Positions 44,139 through 56,600 of a stretch of 64,000 nucleotides of DNA are shown here, piece by piece. Made by a program: the position numbers and the translations under genes. Source of the stretch: Heterotrichella gracilis (lineage: Eukaryota > Sar > Xanthophyceae > Tribonematales > Xanthonemataceae); NCBI GenBank assembly GCA_032358255.1, contig JAULBX010024073.1, positions 1 to 64,000 of the forward strand. The letters run 5' to 3'. How positions within the stretch are numbered: position 1 is the first letter of the stretch; every line of letters starts with the position of its first letter. The notes beneath the pieces are model-generated. The model was not told the DNA's origin. It worked only from the letters and a program-made list of their open reading frames with translations, and made no database searches.

Positions 44139-47100
44139 ATGGCCTCAGACCAGCAGCTCACAGGAGCTCTGAGGTTGACAGACCTAGGCCACATATTTGA
44201 AAACGTCATCGACTCCACCAACGCCAACCTTCAGCAGCTGTTGAGCTCTGCTCCGTCTCAGAAGGATGCAGACAGGTAGGGGTGGGCCACAGCCATGATA
44301 GTCAAGGCTACTGAGGGGTTATTACTGTGGCAGGACAGCATCGTAGTTGTTTAGTGGCAAGCATAGGCGAATGCCACTCAAGGCGAAAGTTTGCTCTCAC
44401 CTTGCGTCTGTGGCATCACAAGCACTCCACAGCCGTGCACGATTGGGAAGTTCTCTTTGGGGTGTTGGTAGTAGGTTTACTGAGCACTGCATATACCTCT
44501 GCGTATGTGTTGGTATGTTTGTTGCCACTGTTCTGTCGAGTGCGGCAAGTCCAGTAGAGCTTCATGACCAGTCACGCCTAGCCAATTACGTCCACCACCT
44601 GCATTGAGGCACGGGTCACTGATAAGTTGGTTTCCAGGCTGCCATAGTGGTCACGCGCTGTCAACTTTACGGCGTACATACTTTCAAAACCGATGTGCAG
44701 TGGGTTAATTTGGCGTGTCATCCTGCCGCATATGCATGCATATGCACAGAATGGCATGGCTTTCAGGTCTGCATCAAGGCTGCATCCCCAGATGCTGCTG
44801 CTTTGATACTGCTGTGTGCAACAGAGTCCACTGTGCACGGGCTTGGGAGAACCCCACAACCTGCACCAGGTCTAAGAGGGCTTTTGTGCCTTGCAACAGA
44901 AAGCGGAACCTGCTGTTGCTGCTGCACACCACCAGGCAACGGTTACTGCGGCTGCTGGTCATTGTGCAATGGTCGACAAAGGCCAAAGCAGTGGTGGAGT
45001 GTGGGCGGGCGCTGGAGGTTGCCGCAAACCACGCCAACGCATTTCGAGATGCCGCAGACCAGCTTGCATACCTGCATGGCGAGCTGGAGGGCTTGCGGGC
45101 GCCCATCTATGACGTCCCAACAGCTTTGGAAGTGCTGACCACAGGTACTTCCTTGCTGTTAACGTTTCACGACGATCATTCACCCGCAGCAGCAACATGC
45201 TGAGCATTGCAGTTGAGGTGCACATGCATGATTAATTGTTTATGGTTTTATTGTACATGCATGGTTGAACGTGTCGCGTATGCCAGCAGTCCGGTGCACG
45301 GGTACGCTTATGTGGTACTCCATTAATACTATTGCAGGTGGCTATAACCTGCTTCCCACAGTGATCGAGGACTTGCGGTCCCGGCCACCCCTCACAAACC
45401 ACCAGGAGCAGGCCAGCTTACGGCACCTGGAATATGTGCTGCGCTGCCAGCTGCTGGCGCACCCACTACCCAAGGGCACGTCCATGCGGGGGGTGCACAA
45501 TGGCAAGGTGGTGCTTCATGCTCAGGGTCTGTACCAAGTGGGGCTCACATTGGTACCCGCGCCACCCACGGCTGCTGTGCTGGCAGCATACAATGTCAGT
45601 GCATCCACCATTGAGCACAGGCAGCCCAGTCAGCTACCATCTGCAAAGCAGGAGGCTACCTGCCGTGTGGTGGTAAAACAGGAGGGACCTGCGCGCGTGG
45701 TGGTGAAGCAGGAGGGGGCAGTGGACCATGCGCCTCAGGTACGCCACCTGGTGCACTGCTGGGGCCATGGGGCAGCGAGTGGAGTTGGGTGCATGCTAGC
45801 ACATGATGGTGCTCACCTTGTATGTGTGCGTCAATCGTGAGGTGCAGGTGCCAAGTGTAAGCATGTACACTGCAATGGCGAGCATGTCTCTACTGAGCAG
45901 AGACTACTCTACTCTGATGATTTATCACTGTTTGTGAGGTTGTGCATCATCCTAATTTTTGCAAGCGAGTGGCTGCCATGACCTTGCCTACCGGATGTAG
46001 GAGGATCACATCACATCCAATGGCGATATCAGCATGGATGTTGAGGAGTGCCAGCCGAGCACAAGCGGGGATGGTGCTGAGGAGGAGGGATTAGAAGTAT
46101 CAGATAGCTGGCGGTGGAGGGTGCTGGAGCTCACGCTGTTGCCTGGTGAGATGTGTTTGAGCAAAATTTATTGTTCAAGTTTGTTACAGTTTTTTGCTAT
46201 TGTGCGGCGTTGTGGCAATCAATCGTGTAAATTGGTTGTCGCACTAAATCCTCATGCACCAGTGTGATTACTTGGGTGTTTGCAGCGCCTCTGGCATGCA
46301 CATGCTGTCTTGAAATTGCTCCCTTACAACCCTTTTCACCCATGCTTGTGATGAATGGCAGGCTATCCTGGTGAGCCACCAGTGAGCGCGAGGCAGTTAG
46401 CGGCCATGCGGTCGGCAGTGGAGTCGCGCATGTGGGCAGCAGCCGATGCAGCTGTGCTGGCAAAGCACGGTGCAGAGATGCCCGGCCCTTTGGAACGTGG
46501 TGCAGGTAAGGTGGCGTTGCTGGCGATGATGCAACAGGCTGTTTAAGACATCAACTGCCCTAGACCTACCTAGTCCCTTCTTATAATTTAGGTATGTACA
46601 GATAGGCAAAAATGGAAATGTACTTCAATAAAGATGTATATAACAGAAGCATGGTTTCAAGTACTTGCTTGACCAATAAGGCGAGTGCACTCCATGGCCC
46701 AATGCATAATTTTTTGGGCTCGTTTGCAGGGGAGGCAGGCGCCGACACGCGGCATGACCCTTTGGCCATCATGCACGCTGTGCTGCTGGATGTGGCAGGG
46801 CGCTTGCTACTGGATGGGGGCGTGGCATCTGCCAGGAGGATTGCGTCGGACAAGGGGCGGTGGCAGGGCCTGCTCAAAGTGGAACCATCTTCAATACTGC
46901 CCATTGGGACAAGGCACGTGATCATGCTAGGGCGCATGCATTCCATGCTGCACAAGCAAAGCCCACACAGCATGGAGCGAAGCTCACAGTGCGCGCATCT
47001 CATTTGCACCAGCTCAGTCGGTACCCTTCTTCAACGGTGTATTTCATCTACAGGCTATTGTACTGGCTGCATACCCCATACGTCACCAGCGCCCAGGCCT

Positions 47101-50100
47101 TCCCCCCGCAACAGCCCGGCGTTGCACCCCCCAGTCCCCCTGCTGTGGAGATTGGCCTGACAGCAGGTGGTGCGGTTGCCTGCCAGCATGTACCAGAGCT
47201 GCTTCACCCGCTGACAGGCCAACCCTTCCGACTCACCTTCTCAGCCAGCAAGCCAGATGTGGAGAGCTTGCTGTTGCAAGCTGCGGCAAACACTGCCTGC
47301 GTGCAACTTGGTGCGTGCAACCTGCATGCACTGTGTACTGTGGAGCTTCAATTGATTGGCGTTGCTGTTGCTTGCATCTCCCCCAGGGGTACCCGCAGTT
47401 CACTGCCAGTTGCATACACCTGCCATGGTGCCTTCATCATGGAAGCCTTATACCCAGGTTGATTTTTTATACATGTGTTTGCTTGATCGTGTTGCAGCTG
47501 CCCTGCGAGAAGAGCTTTTGCAGGACATCCAGTTGGGCCAAATGGGCGTGCAAGTGCAGCTGGATGCATCAGTGGGGGTGCAAGCGGTGGTGAAGGAGGC
47601 GGTGCTGCATGTGCGGCACGGTCAGGAGCTGCTGTTCAGTGTGGGCATGCAGCTGCATGTGGGGCGATTCGTGCTGCACCTAGGCGATGGATCCGCACTG
47701 GGGGACGGGCGGGAGAGCGCACATGCCATGCAGACGGTGCGCAACCATTCCACATTGCTCATGTGATGTCCATCTGTACTGGATGTGCATGGTCATGCCT
47801 CCAAGTCTGTACTGCATCAACCTAGCAATTCTGGCTGTCAGTCTGTTGCTGCCGCGTGCTGTCTCAGCCCGCTATGGTGCCAAAAGCTACTGAAATCTTG
47901 TAAACTACCGTATATAATAAAACAAAAGATGGAAGTGCAATTACCAACAAATATTAAACTTTGTCCACCAGTCTAAGCAATTTTTGTTGTGATCCAAGTA
48001 TAAAGGTTTTCTGGAATAGGTTTTTAAATATGATGAAAATGGTGTAATGTTTGTGTTACAATCAACAAAAAACACTTCTTTGGATGGTGCAGGAGAATCA
48101 GAAGGTGGCTAAGCTGCAGGCGGACACAGCTGCCTCGCCCCTGGCCGACCCCTCGCAATCCATTGCTCGTGTGGTCATTCGGGCTGTGGCGGGCGAGCTG
48201 CGGTCCTTTGCCATGACATGCATGCTGCGCACACAGTACAACCAGATGCGCGAGGAGGGCAAGCAGCACGGGCTGCTGTCAGGCACCCTGCCGCAGCACC
48301 TGCTCAAGTGCGTAGGACTGGCCCATGCTGCACATACCTTGCGGAAATATCACACCTGATATTGGTCATGGATCTGGCATGTGCTGCATGTACTTGCTGG
48401 CTGGCAAAGAATACACACTGCATTACAGATCCCCAGTCACAGGGAATGCAGATTCAGGAGGGGCCCTACTGATTTTTTTACCCCAAGCCCCTATGTTGCA
48501 GGGTGTACGCGGGAGAGCACAAGTCGGCGCCCACCGTCACATCCCAGCACTCGCTAGCATTTGCCTTCCCCAAATTCCCTGTTCCCGCTGCTGGCATTGG
48601 CCCCCCACTCTCCCTTGACCCCGCCAAGTCCTCGGCCCTCAAGGCGGACTTCTTGGAATCGCAGCGCAGCCGCAGCGGCGCATCTGCGGGCACCAGCGGG
48701 CAATCCTCGCTCCTTTTCCAGCTAGCGGTGGCCATTGAGCACACGGGCCAGCGGGGCTTCATGACGCAGTACATGCTGGTGGTGATCGTCACCAATGACC
48801 GTGGTGTACCAGAAAAGGTAGATTGCTCTGCCCTGCCATGAATGTTTGCATGGAGGTGGTGCTGCTACCCCTCCAGGATTGCATTCTGTGAGCTGGTCTG
48901 CAGGGATTGTGCCGGTGTTGTGCCCTTCCAACGTGGTGCTGATTGCCCAGGGTACGTTTTCTTCCCCCCTCAATGCTAATCCCATTTTGGGTGCCACAGG
49001 TGGTGAATGTCATCAAAATCCCCGATTTGCTGCCTGCCGATGTGCGTGCTCAGCGCAACGACCAGCCCCCGCCCTTGGCCGCCGCGTTGTCAGCGTCCAT
49101 GTCACAAGGCTCATTGAGTGGCAAGCGCAAGCGGTCCATGGCAGATAGCATGGACCTCGATGCCCTGCTGGACAGCATACTGGTGGAGGATGGTGATGCA
49201 GTCATACCTGATGCTGCGAAGGTTTTGTTGTCGGACGTGCCCAATGTTGAGGTGCCTGCGCCTGGAGCTGTGCCGCGGCATCAAGCGGGGCTGGGGGCGG
49301 TTGTTCAGTGGTGCCTGGGGCGTATTGTGTGGGAGACGCTGCTGCTGCAGGTCAAGGTGCGTGGCAGGTCGCAAGGCAGTGGTCGCGTCACACTACAAGT
49401 CCAATGTGAATTAGCATCCTGGGACTGGGCAAGCAACATGGGAGCACAGCATGGGCTCTTGGATGTGGCGCATTGAACTTTGCTCTCCTTCATCAGCACT
49501 TGCAGGCTCCCTATGGGGCCCTGGTGTGGCGCACTAACTTTTGCCCATAATCATGTGGACCACTTGCAGGCTCTCCAGCTGCCATTCCAAGAAGAGTACG
49601 TCATACCCTCAAAGGCTGGCAGTGTGGGTACCTTGACAGGCACGCTGAGCACGCTGCGCGGGGCCGCCCCTACCCCCCCTCAGCCGTACTGGTCCGCCAC
49701 CATGGGCCCTGTCAAGCCGCTGCTGCGCCTGCAGTGCTTCTGTGAGCTTGAGACGCTTGACAATGGGCCGTTGCTGGAGGCGCTGGGGCTGACGATGGGC
49801 ACGCAGCTGGGAGACACTGCAGTAGTGAGTGAGGCATGGCAGGGGGGATGGAGGGTCCGCTTGAAGTCAGATCCTGATCAGCCATGGGCCTAGATTTTAC
49901 ATTGTTTTTTTAATTATTTTTTCATTCTTTTTTAGTTTTGTTATGTTTAGAAATATATTAGAAATATAAAAGAGGGTGGCAATCATGTCTCATGAACTCA
50001 AGGGAAATGGCACTGGCTGGGAACTCCTAAGCTCAAACATCCTGCTTGCTGTGGCACCTTAGCCCGGAGTGGACCCGCATCATAAGTCCTGACATGCACC

Positions 50101-52306
50101 GTGCCACCCCACCACAGTACCATGCGCCAGCAGGCCAGCAGGACGCGCTGGAGCCTGGCGTGGTGGTGTATGTGGACGACAGCGGCACCAGCCAAGGCCA
50201 GTGGGTGTGCGAGGTGCACAGCCAGTACTTTGCGCACCTAGCCGCCCACTCGGACATCGGGGACCTGCACAATGTGGAGGCCACCTCGCATGGGCTGCGC
50301 ATGCACTACGCACTGAGCAAAGGTAATGCATGCATGCTGGAAGATGATGGGAGTGCCATGGGCCAACCTTGACCACAGTGGAGGGGTTGGCATGAGCATG
50401 ACCATTGCCTATGTTGTGTAGGTGAGAGTGTGTGGTCGGCTGTGGCGGCGGCAACATGCATGGTGCGGCTACATGTGTTCCTGCTGCGCATTGTGGCGCG
50501 CCACCCCTCGTCATGCTTCAGGCAGCACGCCTATGGCGAGGCGTGCGCTGTGTTCAAGCCCAACACCCCGCTGCTGGCAAATGGGGCGCTGCGCAGCGAG
50601 CAGTCCAGGCGCCGCATCGCACGCAAGGATCCGCAGCTGCTGGCCAAGCAGGAGCACATACACCAGAAGCAGCAGCCTGTCAACGCGCCAGGTGCGTACG
50701 AGGCATGCATGCATTCAATGCTGCACTTGCTTGATCACAGTCATCCTGTGCATTGTACGCATGGCCATGCAACAACACATGCTGCATGGTGTAAAGCATA
50801 CCACTGGTGCATGCATGGGCATCAAGGTGCTACAGCTTAGGATGTGCAGTTTGAAGGCCATGCGGATGCTGCATCCATCCGCTGACATGCATCCTTTGTG
50901 GGCCTGAAATTAGGCCCTGATGGTTCATTTGTTGTGCAGTCTCTCCTGACAAGCCGGGCTTGCTGTGGGAGGTTGCTGGTTGCAGCCAGGTGGTGCTGCA
51001 GGCGCTGTCCGCCACACGCGCCACACTGGAGCTGCAGCCACTGGCGGGGACAGGGCAGCAGGCGCAAGTGCCAGGTGGGGGTGGAGGTTGTGATCATTGC
51101 GTTGTGACTGAAAAGAGAGTTGAAGGTGCCAGTAGGGAAGCATCCGACATAATGAGGAATGTGATGAATGCATATATTGCTTTGCGAAGCAGATTGTTGA
51201 ATTGCATTCTAATAATTAGAATTTTTGCAAAGTACTGCATCTCCGCGTACGTTCATGTTTACACATGCATGAGGCTGCTGGTCAGGTAGGCATTGCCATG
51301 TGTTGCCTGCATGTCGACATGCCACCCCTCTCATGCCGCTACTATCAAATGTGTGCCAATAAGGTCTGGGTCTTACACTTCCTTGGTGCATGATTCTCAA
51401 TTCCATTGGTCGTGCATCACCTGCTCAACCGAAAATACCTGTCCTGCCGCAGTGGTGAGTGTGCACGTGGAGTGGGTGCCCACCCAGCCCTCCCCGTCGG
51501 CCCCCACCCCAGCCGCCAGTGGCCCCACCACCACCCCCTCCCCCAGCCCCCCAGCCCTCCTCCAGTGCCAGCTGACCTCCTCCCCCGCGCTGCCCCCCGG
51601 CACCCTCCAGCTGCTGCAGCACGTGGCGGACGTGGGCGACGAGGACCTGCTGCTGGACACGCTGTGCGTGTGCGCCTGGCCCCTGCAGGTGGTGAGCAGC
51701 CAGCTGATGCCGCACCAGCTGCGGGCGCTGGGCCTGGCTGCGGGCGACGTCAAGGTGCTGCCCGTGGCCTCGCCCTACCGCCTGCACCTCATGCTCATGC
51801 GCAGCAACCTGCTGAGCCACGTGGCGCTGCAGTTCTACGGGTACGGGGCGACGCTGGTGCAGCTGGAGCCGCTGCCGGACACAGGTGAGGTTAACGAGCG
51901 GTTAATGTGATGTGTCATGGCAAGTGCCAGTCCTTAGGGCGACAAAGGGAATGAATTTAGATGAGCGCTTAGTTGAAAAGGCAAATTATTAATTGCCACT
52001 TCTTTGGGCAACAAATGGAATGGGTTAGATAAAGTCTCAGTGAGCTGTGAAAGTTAACTGGAATTGTATGATAGCTGTCATTTACAGCAATTGCTGTGTG
52101 TAGGGTCAGAGCAGAGCAACGGCGTCGCTGCATTGGGCGCATTTGTGGAGCAGATGTCTCGCTTGGAAGGGGTGGCAGTGGTCCAGGACAGGACAGGGGC
52201 GGGCAGCGGGAAACAGCGTCAGCCACCAGGGCTGTGGGTGCACAACCACCGCCTGCAGCATGTGTTGCGCACGCTGCTGCAGAACTTCAGGACTGCGGAA
52301 CTGTGA
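44139..52306 (+). CDS. MED14: Mediator complex subunit 14 (MED14/RGR1)
   Basis: Seventeen exons (1379 aa): 44139-44275, 44900-45144, 45338-45738, 46001-46145, 46362-46505, 46730-46913, 47054-47310, 47498-47736, 48093-48307, 48502-48817, 49000-49356, 49570-49824, 50118-50322, 50422-50691, 50940-51074, 51453-51884, 52104-52306. MED14 is the backbone that links the Mediator head, middle and tail and bridges activators to RNA polymerase II. The N-terminal domain is diagnostic: RQRLLRLLVIVQWSTKAKAV, then ANAFRDAADQLAYLHGELEG and RAPIYDVPTALEVLTTG, matching the family's TKW and APIYDVPTA-VL motifs. The rest (beta-rich, with low-complexity SPSAPTPAASGP loops) is poorly conserved, as usual. Intron 6 is ambiguous: either GC-AG (46914-47053) or GT-AG with exon ends at 46917 and 47013, which adds 15 residues; both keep phase. 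Later exons were placed by phase alone, so single boundaries may shift. Confidence 0.88.
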
Positions 52307-53611
52307 CCCATCAGTCAGGAGCAGCAGCTGACCGGCCAAATTGGTGGGTGCGGCAATGCAGCGCAGCGGCGGAGTGGCAGGGACAGGCACATAATGGTGC
52401 AAAGCAAGCACTTCAAATGGGTAGCGGCCAGTTGGCTGCATATGTGTCATGCAATGTTCATTGGCAATACCGGCATGCAAACAGTGATGTATGCTGCAGT
52501 ACCTAGTGTGCCTTCAAGCATTGAGAGTTTACTGAGAGACGCGGTGCCTACATGTCCTTGTTTTTCTACTAGTGTTTTTTGTGTTCTAAAGGAAATTATT
52601 CAAACTGTGTTTTGCTGCATCTCTTGAGTACATCACATTTGTCCCAAATGGGATGCACCCCATACATTGAAGGTTTACATCCGTCGCCAGTGCAACATCA
52701 TGTTCTGGCGCAACAGGCTGCCATATATTTTTATATTCTTCCCATTGGCTGCCACTTTGGCAGTGAGGTTAATCACTGCCGTGGGATATGGGTTGCCAGT
52801 TAGTGTGGTTAATTGCCGAAGGGCCATCTACTAGGGTCCACCCCAGGTCTCAGACCTGGAAACGGCATGCAAGTATGACTTAGTCTAGGGACATGACATC
52901 ATGGTATGACATGACGTGGAATACATTGTGCTTGCATGATGTCATTCGGCAGTGCTGACTTTTATTTGCTGGGAACTGATTGGACCAGCTATATGAAAAG
53001 CGTGAGTAACAGCGGCAAACATTAAATTGTCAGACCCGTTATGGTGTACAATAAATTGCAAGTTGCATGCACAACCTGACCCTCGTGGTGCTGCCAGCCC
53101 TGAGGGACTGAGTCCCCCTAGCTTAATATTATGCTTATTAAGCATAATATGCAAATTGCGGGCCCCGGGATCCGGCCAAGTTAAAATTGCTTTCGAGGCT
53201 CAATTCGAACCATTCAAGTCACGGTACAAACTTCGTCTCATGAAGGCTAGTCCTCTGACGGCCGCCATCTGTTGACTTTTAATAGGCAGCTGCAGAATAT
53301 AAGTTAAACTGCAGCGAGTCATTCAATACTATTGCACAACTGCCACCATGGCGGTGCTTGGGTCACAAAACATTGCATTGCATGGTTGAACCTAGGGAAC
53401 AAAAAATTGCCCCAGCTAGGAGCATCATGCGCAGTCCTAATAAAGCACCCAGCAGCCTCCTGAGGATGACTTTTCCGAGGGTAAGCTTAATAAGATAATA
53501 TCTTGCTACAGCGCGCATGCATGCGGTGGGTAACAGCAATCAACATCACAGTGCGGAGCAGGCAATCATCCCAGCTGGACATGATCTGCGCAAAGCAAGA
53601 ATGGACAGCCG
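52307..53611. other. Convergent intergenic region, MED14 and NUP214
   Basis: It should hold both 3' UTRs. A perfect 25-base palindrome (53126-53150) and a GGGACT-G-AGTCCC stem just before it are the only structures I see. A GGTTCGAATT on the minus strand near 53200 looks like a tRNA B box, but no tRNA folds around it. Confidence 0.45.
53126..53150. repeat. Perfect AT-rich palindrome
   Basis: ATATTATGCTTA and its exact complement TAAGCATAATAT face each other around a single T. A shorter stem (GGGACT/AGTCCC) lies about 15 bases to the left and a GGGCCCCGGG run to the right. It lies between two converging genes. Confidence 0.75.
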
Positions 53612-56600
53612 CTACTTGCGTGGCTGCCACATGGCGCTGTTCTGCGATGCAGCAACAGGAGGAACTCCAAAGCTGCCAAAGCCGCCAGGCGATTGCTGCG
53701 CCATTGCAGCAAAACCACCACCTACACACAAGAGTTGCAACCAGTCACTGTGTGTGCTAAGGATATATGCATACATGTGCTGTTGCGGCAATGCTGCTTT
53801 ACACAGACCAGCAGCAGTAGATACGTGTTATCACACAAAATTGCCACACCTCAAGCTCACGTTGCCACACCATTGTGATCAAGCAGAGCAAAGTAGCACA
53901 ATAGAACCTCTTTTGTGCATGCTGTGCAACAGTGCAACATATTCCACCCCATCCTTGCAGTCCACTCACCCCCTTGAGCCAAGCCTCCAAATCCCCCCCC
54001 TTGCTGCGCTGCAGCTGCAAACCCGCTTGCCCCCTGAGCGGCACCAAAGGCGGCGAACCCGCCACCACCACCCACTGGGCTGGCAGACCCAAACGGAGGC
54101 GACGCGGCAGCTGCGCCAAAACCAGCAGGTTGGGCTGGGGTGCCAAATGAGGAGCTTGCAAATGACTGCCCTGCAGCGCCAAATGGGGTGGATGGCTGAC
54201 CAACCTGCCCAAAGGGAGTGCCACCTGCAGCAGCCACAGCATGTAACGTAACAACTAAGGAAGGGGAAAAGAGCAGCCACGGCATGAGCCGTCACCCCCC
54301 GCAATGCACCTGAGCAAGAAATCACCACTGGTGCAATTCAATGCGGCGGTACCACACCGGTTTTGCTCACCAATTGCTCCAGGTTGGCCAAACCCTGGTG
54401 ACCCTCCGCCTAGTGCTGCTGCCTGGCCAAAGCCTGCTACCGAACCAAAGGTTGATGTGGCAGTTGGTGTGGCACCAAAGCCAGGAGTGGCTGGAGCGCC
54501 AAAGCCAGGTGCTGGGCTGGATGCAGGTTGGCTAGCACCAAAACTGCTGAATGATTGGCCACTGCTGGCAGCTGTTGCAGCAGTGCCAAAGGGCGTGGGG
54601 GCACCAAATGCTGACTGACTTTGAGTTGATCCTGCAAATCATCAAACAAAAGTATCACACCATTGATGCCAGGGTGAGCCAATTTCTTTAGATTTGTTGA
54701 ACATGCATGCTCCCCGGCAGTCACCTATGGTTGCCACCCCCCATGCACCAATGTCCTTCTCAAGCCCAGCCAACCCCATATGAGCCGCTGTCAAAGGTGA
54801 TCATCACATCCATGCCATTCCACCATCGATGTCAGACGCCACAGTCGCCACTTACCAAAGCCAGGTGCAGGTGGGGTGATAACGAAATTGAGCCCCTTTC
54901 CAAAAGGCGTGCTTGCGGCTGCTGGTGGCGCGGCTCCACCAGCGCTGCCACCCAGTCCAAATGAGCCAAACCCTCCAGCCAGATTTGAGCTACTTGAGCT
55001 GGAGCTGGCGCCAAAACCTAAGGGAGCTGCAGCATGGCGATCCTCAGTAACCTTGCAGGCTTGCGTGTGCACAACTCCCCAATACATGAATGCAGTTTTC
55101 TTGCATTAAAATGATGTGTTCTAATGGCCGGGTGCAAACCGCGGGACTCATAAATACTTGAAAATGACCGTCAACCTTTCAGCGCATGTGGCCGCTATAC
55201 CTGCAGGCTGTGCGGGTGCTCCAAAGGGCGCCGCAGCTGCCGGGCCACTCCCGCTGGCCAGTGAAGCGCCAAACCCACTGAAGCTGAATCCGGATGGCCC
55301 AGTGGAGGCACCTGAACACAGTGCCCACATATCAATGGAGTGCTCATAGAGATGTGTGACCACCTCGCCACACACACTGGTACCCTGCACATCATGCGCC
55401 CCTGGCAAGCAGTGTCATTGAAAGGGTAGATAAGCCTCACCTGTGGCTGCATTGCCAAACAGTCCTCCAGTGGTGGGCACGGTACTGGGTGGTGCCAGTG
55501 ACAGCGACCCAAACACATTCGTCGAGCCGTTGGCTACAGGGGCAATGGGTGGCGGCATCGACAACAATGTGCCTGCTGCGGTGGCTGGTGTTGCTGGTGC
55601 CGACCCAAATGCACTAGGAGAGGCAGGAGAGGCAGTCGCTGGCGACGGTGTGGTGGAGGGCGTGAGGCCAAAGGGTGTGGTGCTGGCCGGGGCTGCAGTG
55701 GCAGTGGTTGCAAAGCTGAAGGCAGGGGCCCCTGTGCTGGTGGCCAGGCCAAAGGCAAGTGGTGCGGAGCTGGGCATGGCAAAGCCACCTGCAGGCACAT
55801 TGGTGGAGGCCGCAGGAGATGAGGATGGAGCGGAGGCTGGCGCTGCCATTGAGGTTGTAGCTGAGCTGGAGGTGTTGGGTAACCTCGATAGCCCACCTGC
55901 AAAACCCATGTGTATCAGCATTGAGTGACATTTTGTACCCAATGCCCAAACAGATGTCCAAGCAAGGAAAGGCATAGGGCTGCAGGAAAGATGAAGGGCT
56001 GAGCGAGTACCTGTTAGGGCACCAAAATTGAGGGATCCAAACATGCCTGTAGATTCTCTGCTGCTTGCTGCGGTGTCATTGCTGCTTGCCGACGCCACGC
56101 TAATGCTTGAGGCAGCAGGCTTGGTTGCTGCAGCACCGCTGCTCTGCCCAGTCACCCCAGCAAACTTCTCCTGCGCAGCTTTGACCGCAGCCCTTGACGG
56201 CATGGGGGGTTGGCTGGCCTTGGGCACTGAGCTGACGGCTGGTGCTGCAGGGCGGCTGGCTGCAGCCTTGGGCGCCGACCCCCCCAGTACGCCTGCAAAC
56301 GTATCCTGGGCTGCCTTGACCTGCACATGCGCAATATACACATGAGTGACGCGCCATGGCACAGCGCTCAGTGCGGTACGAGGCCAAGCAGCACATGCAG
56401 CTGCATTTCAGCCATACGCAATACATGCGCCCATGGGGCAAATACCGCCCACCCATCACTCATATATTATGGCATACAATCTGGCTGGAGCAGGCAGACG
56501 TGCACACGCATGGCAGTGGCCCACCTGTCCCATGGAAGGCACTGGGGGCTGCGAGGACTTGGCAGCAGGCTTGGCGCCAGTGACTCCAGCAAACTTCTCC

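Noticed and set aside
51425-51820. Gly/Ala/His-rich minus-strand frame
   Set aside because: Antisense shadow of a G+C-rich MED14 exon.
53190-53290. tRNA candidate (GGTTCGAATT on the minus strand)
   Set aside because: No matching acceptor stem, D-arm or anticodon arm at the right distances.
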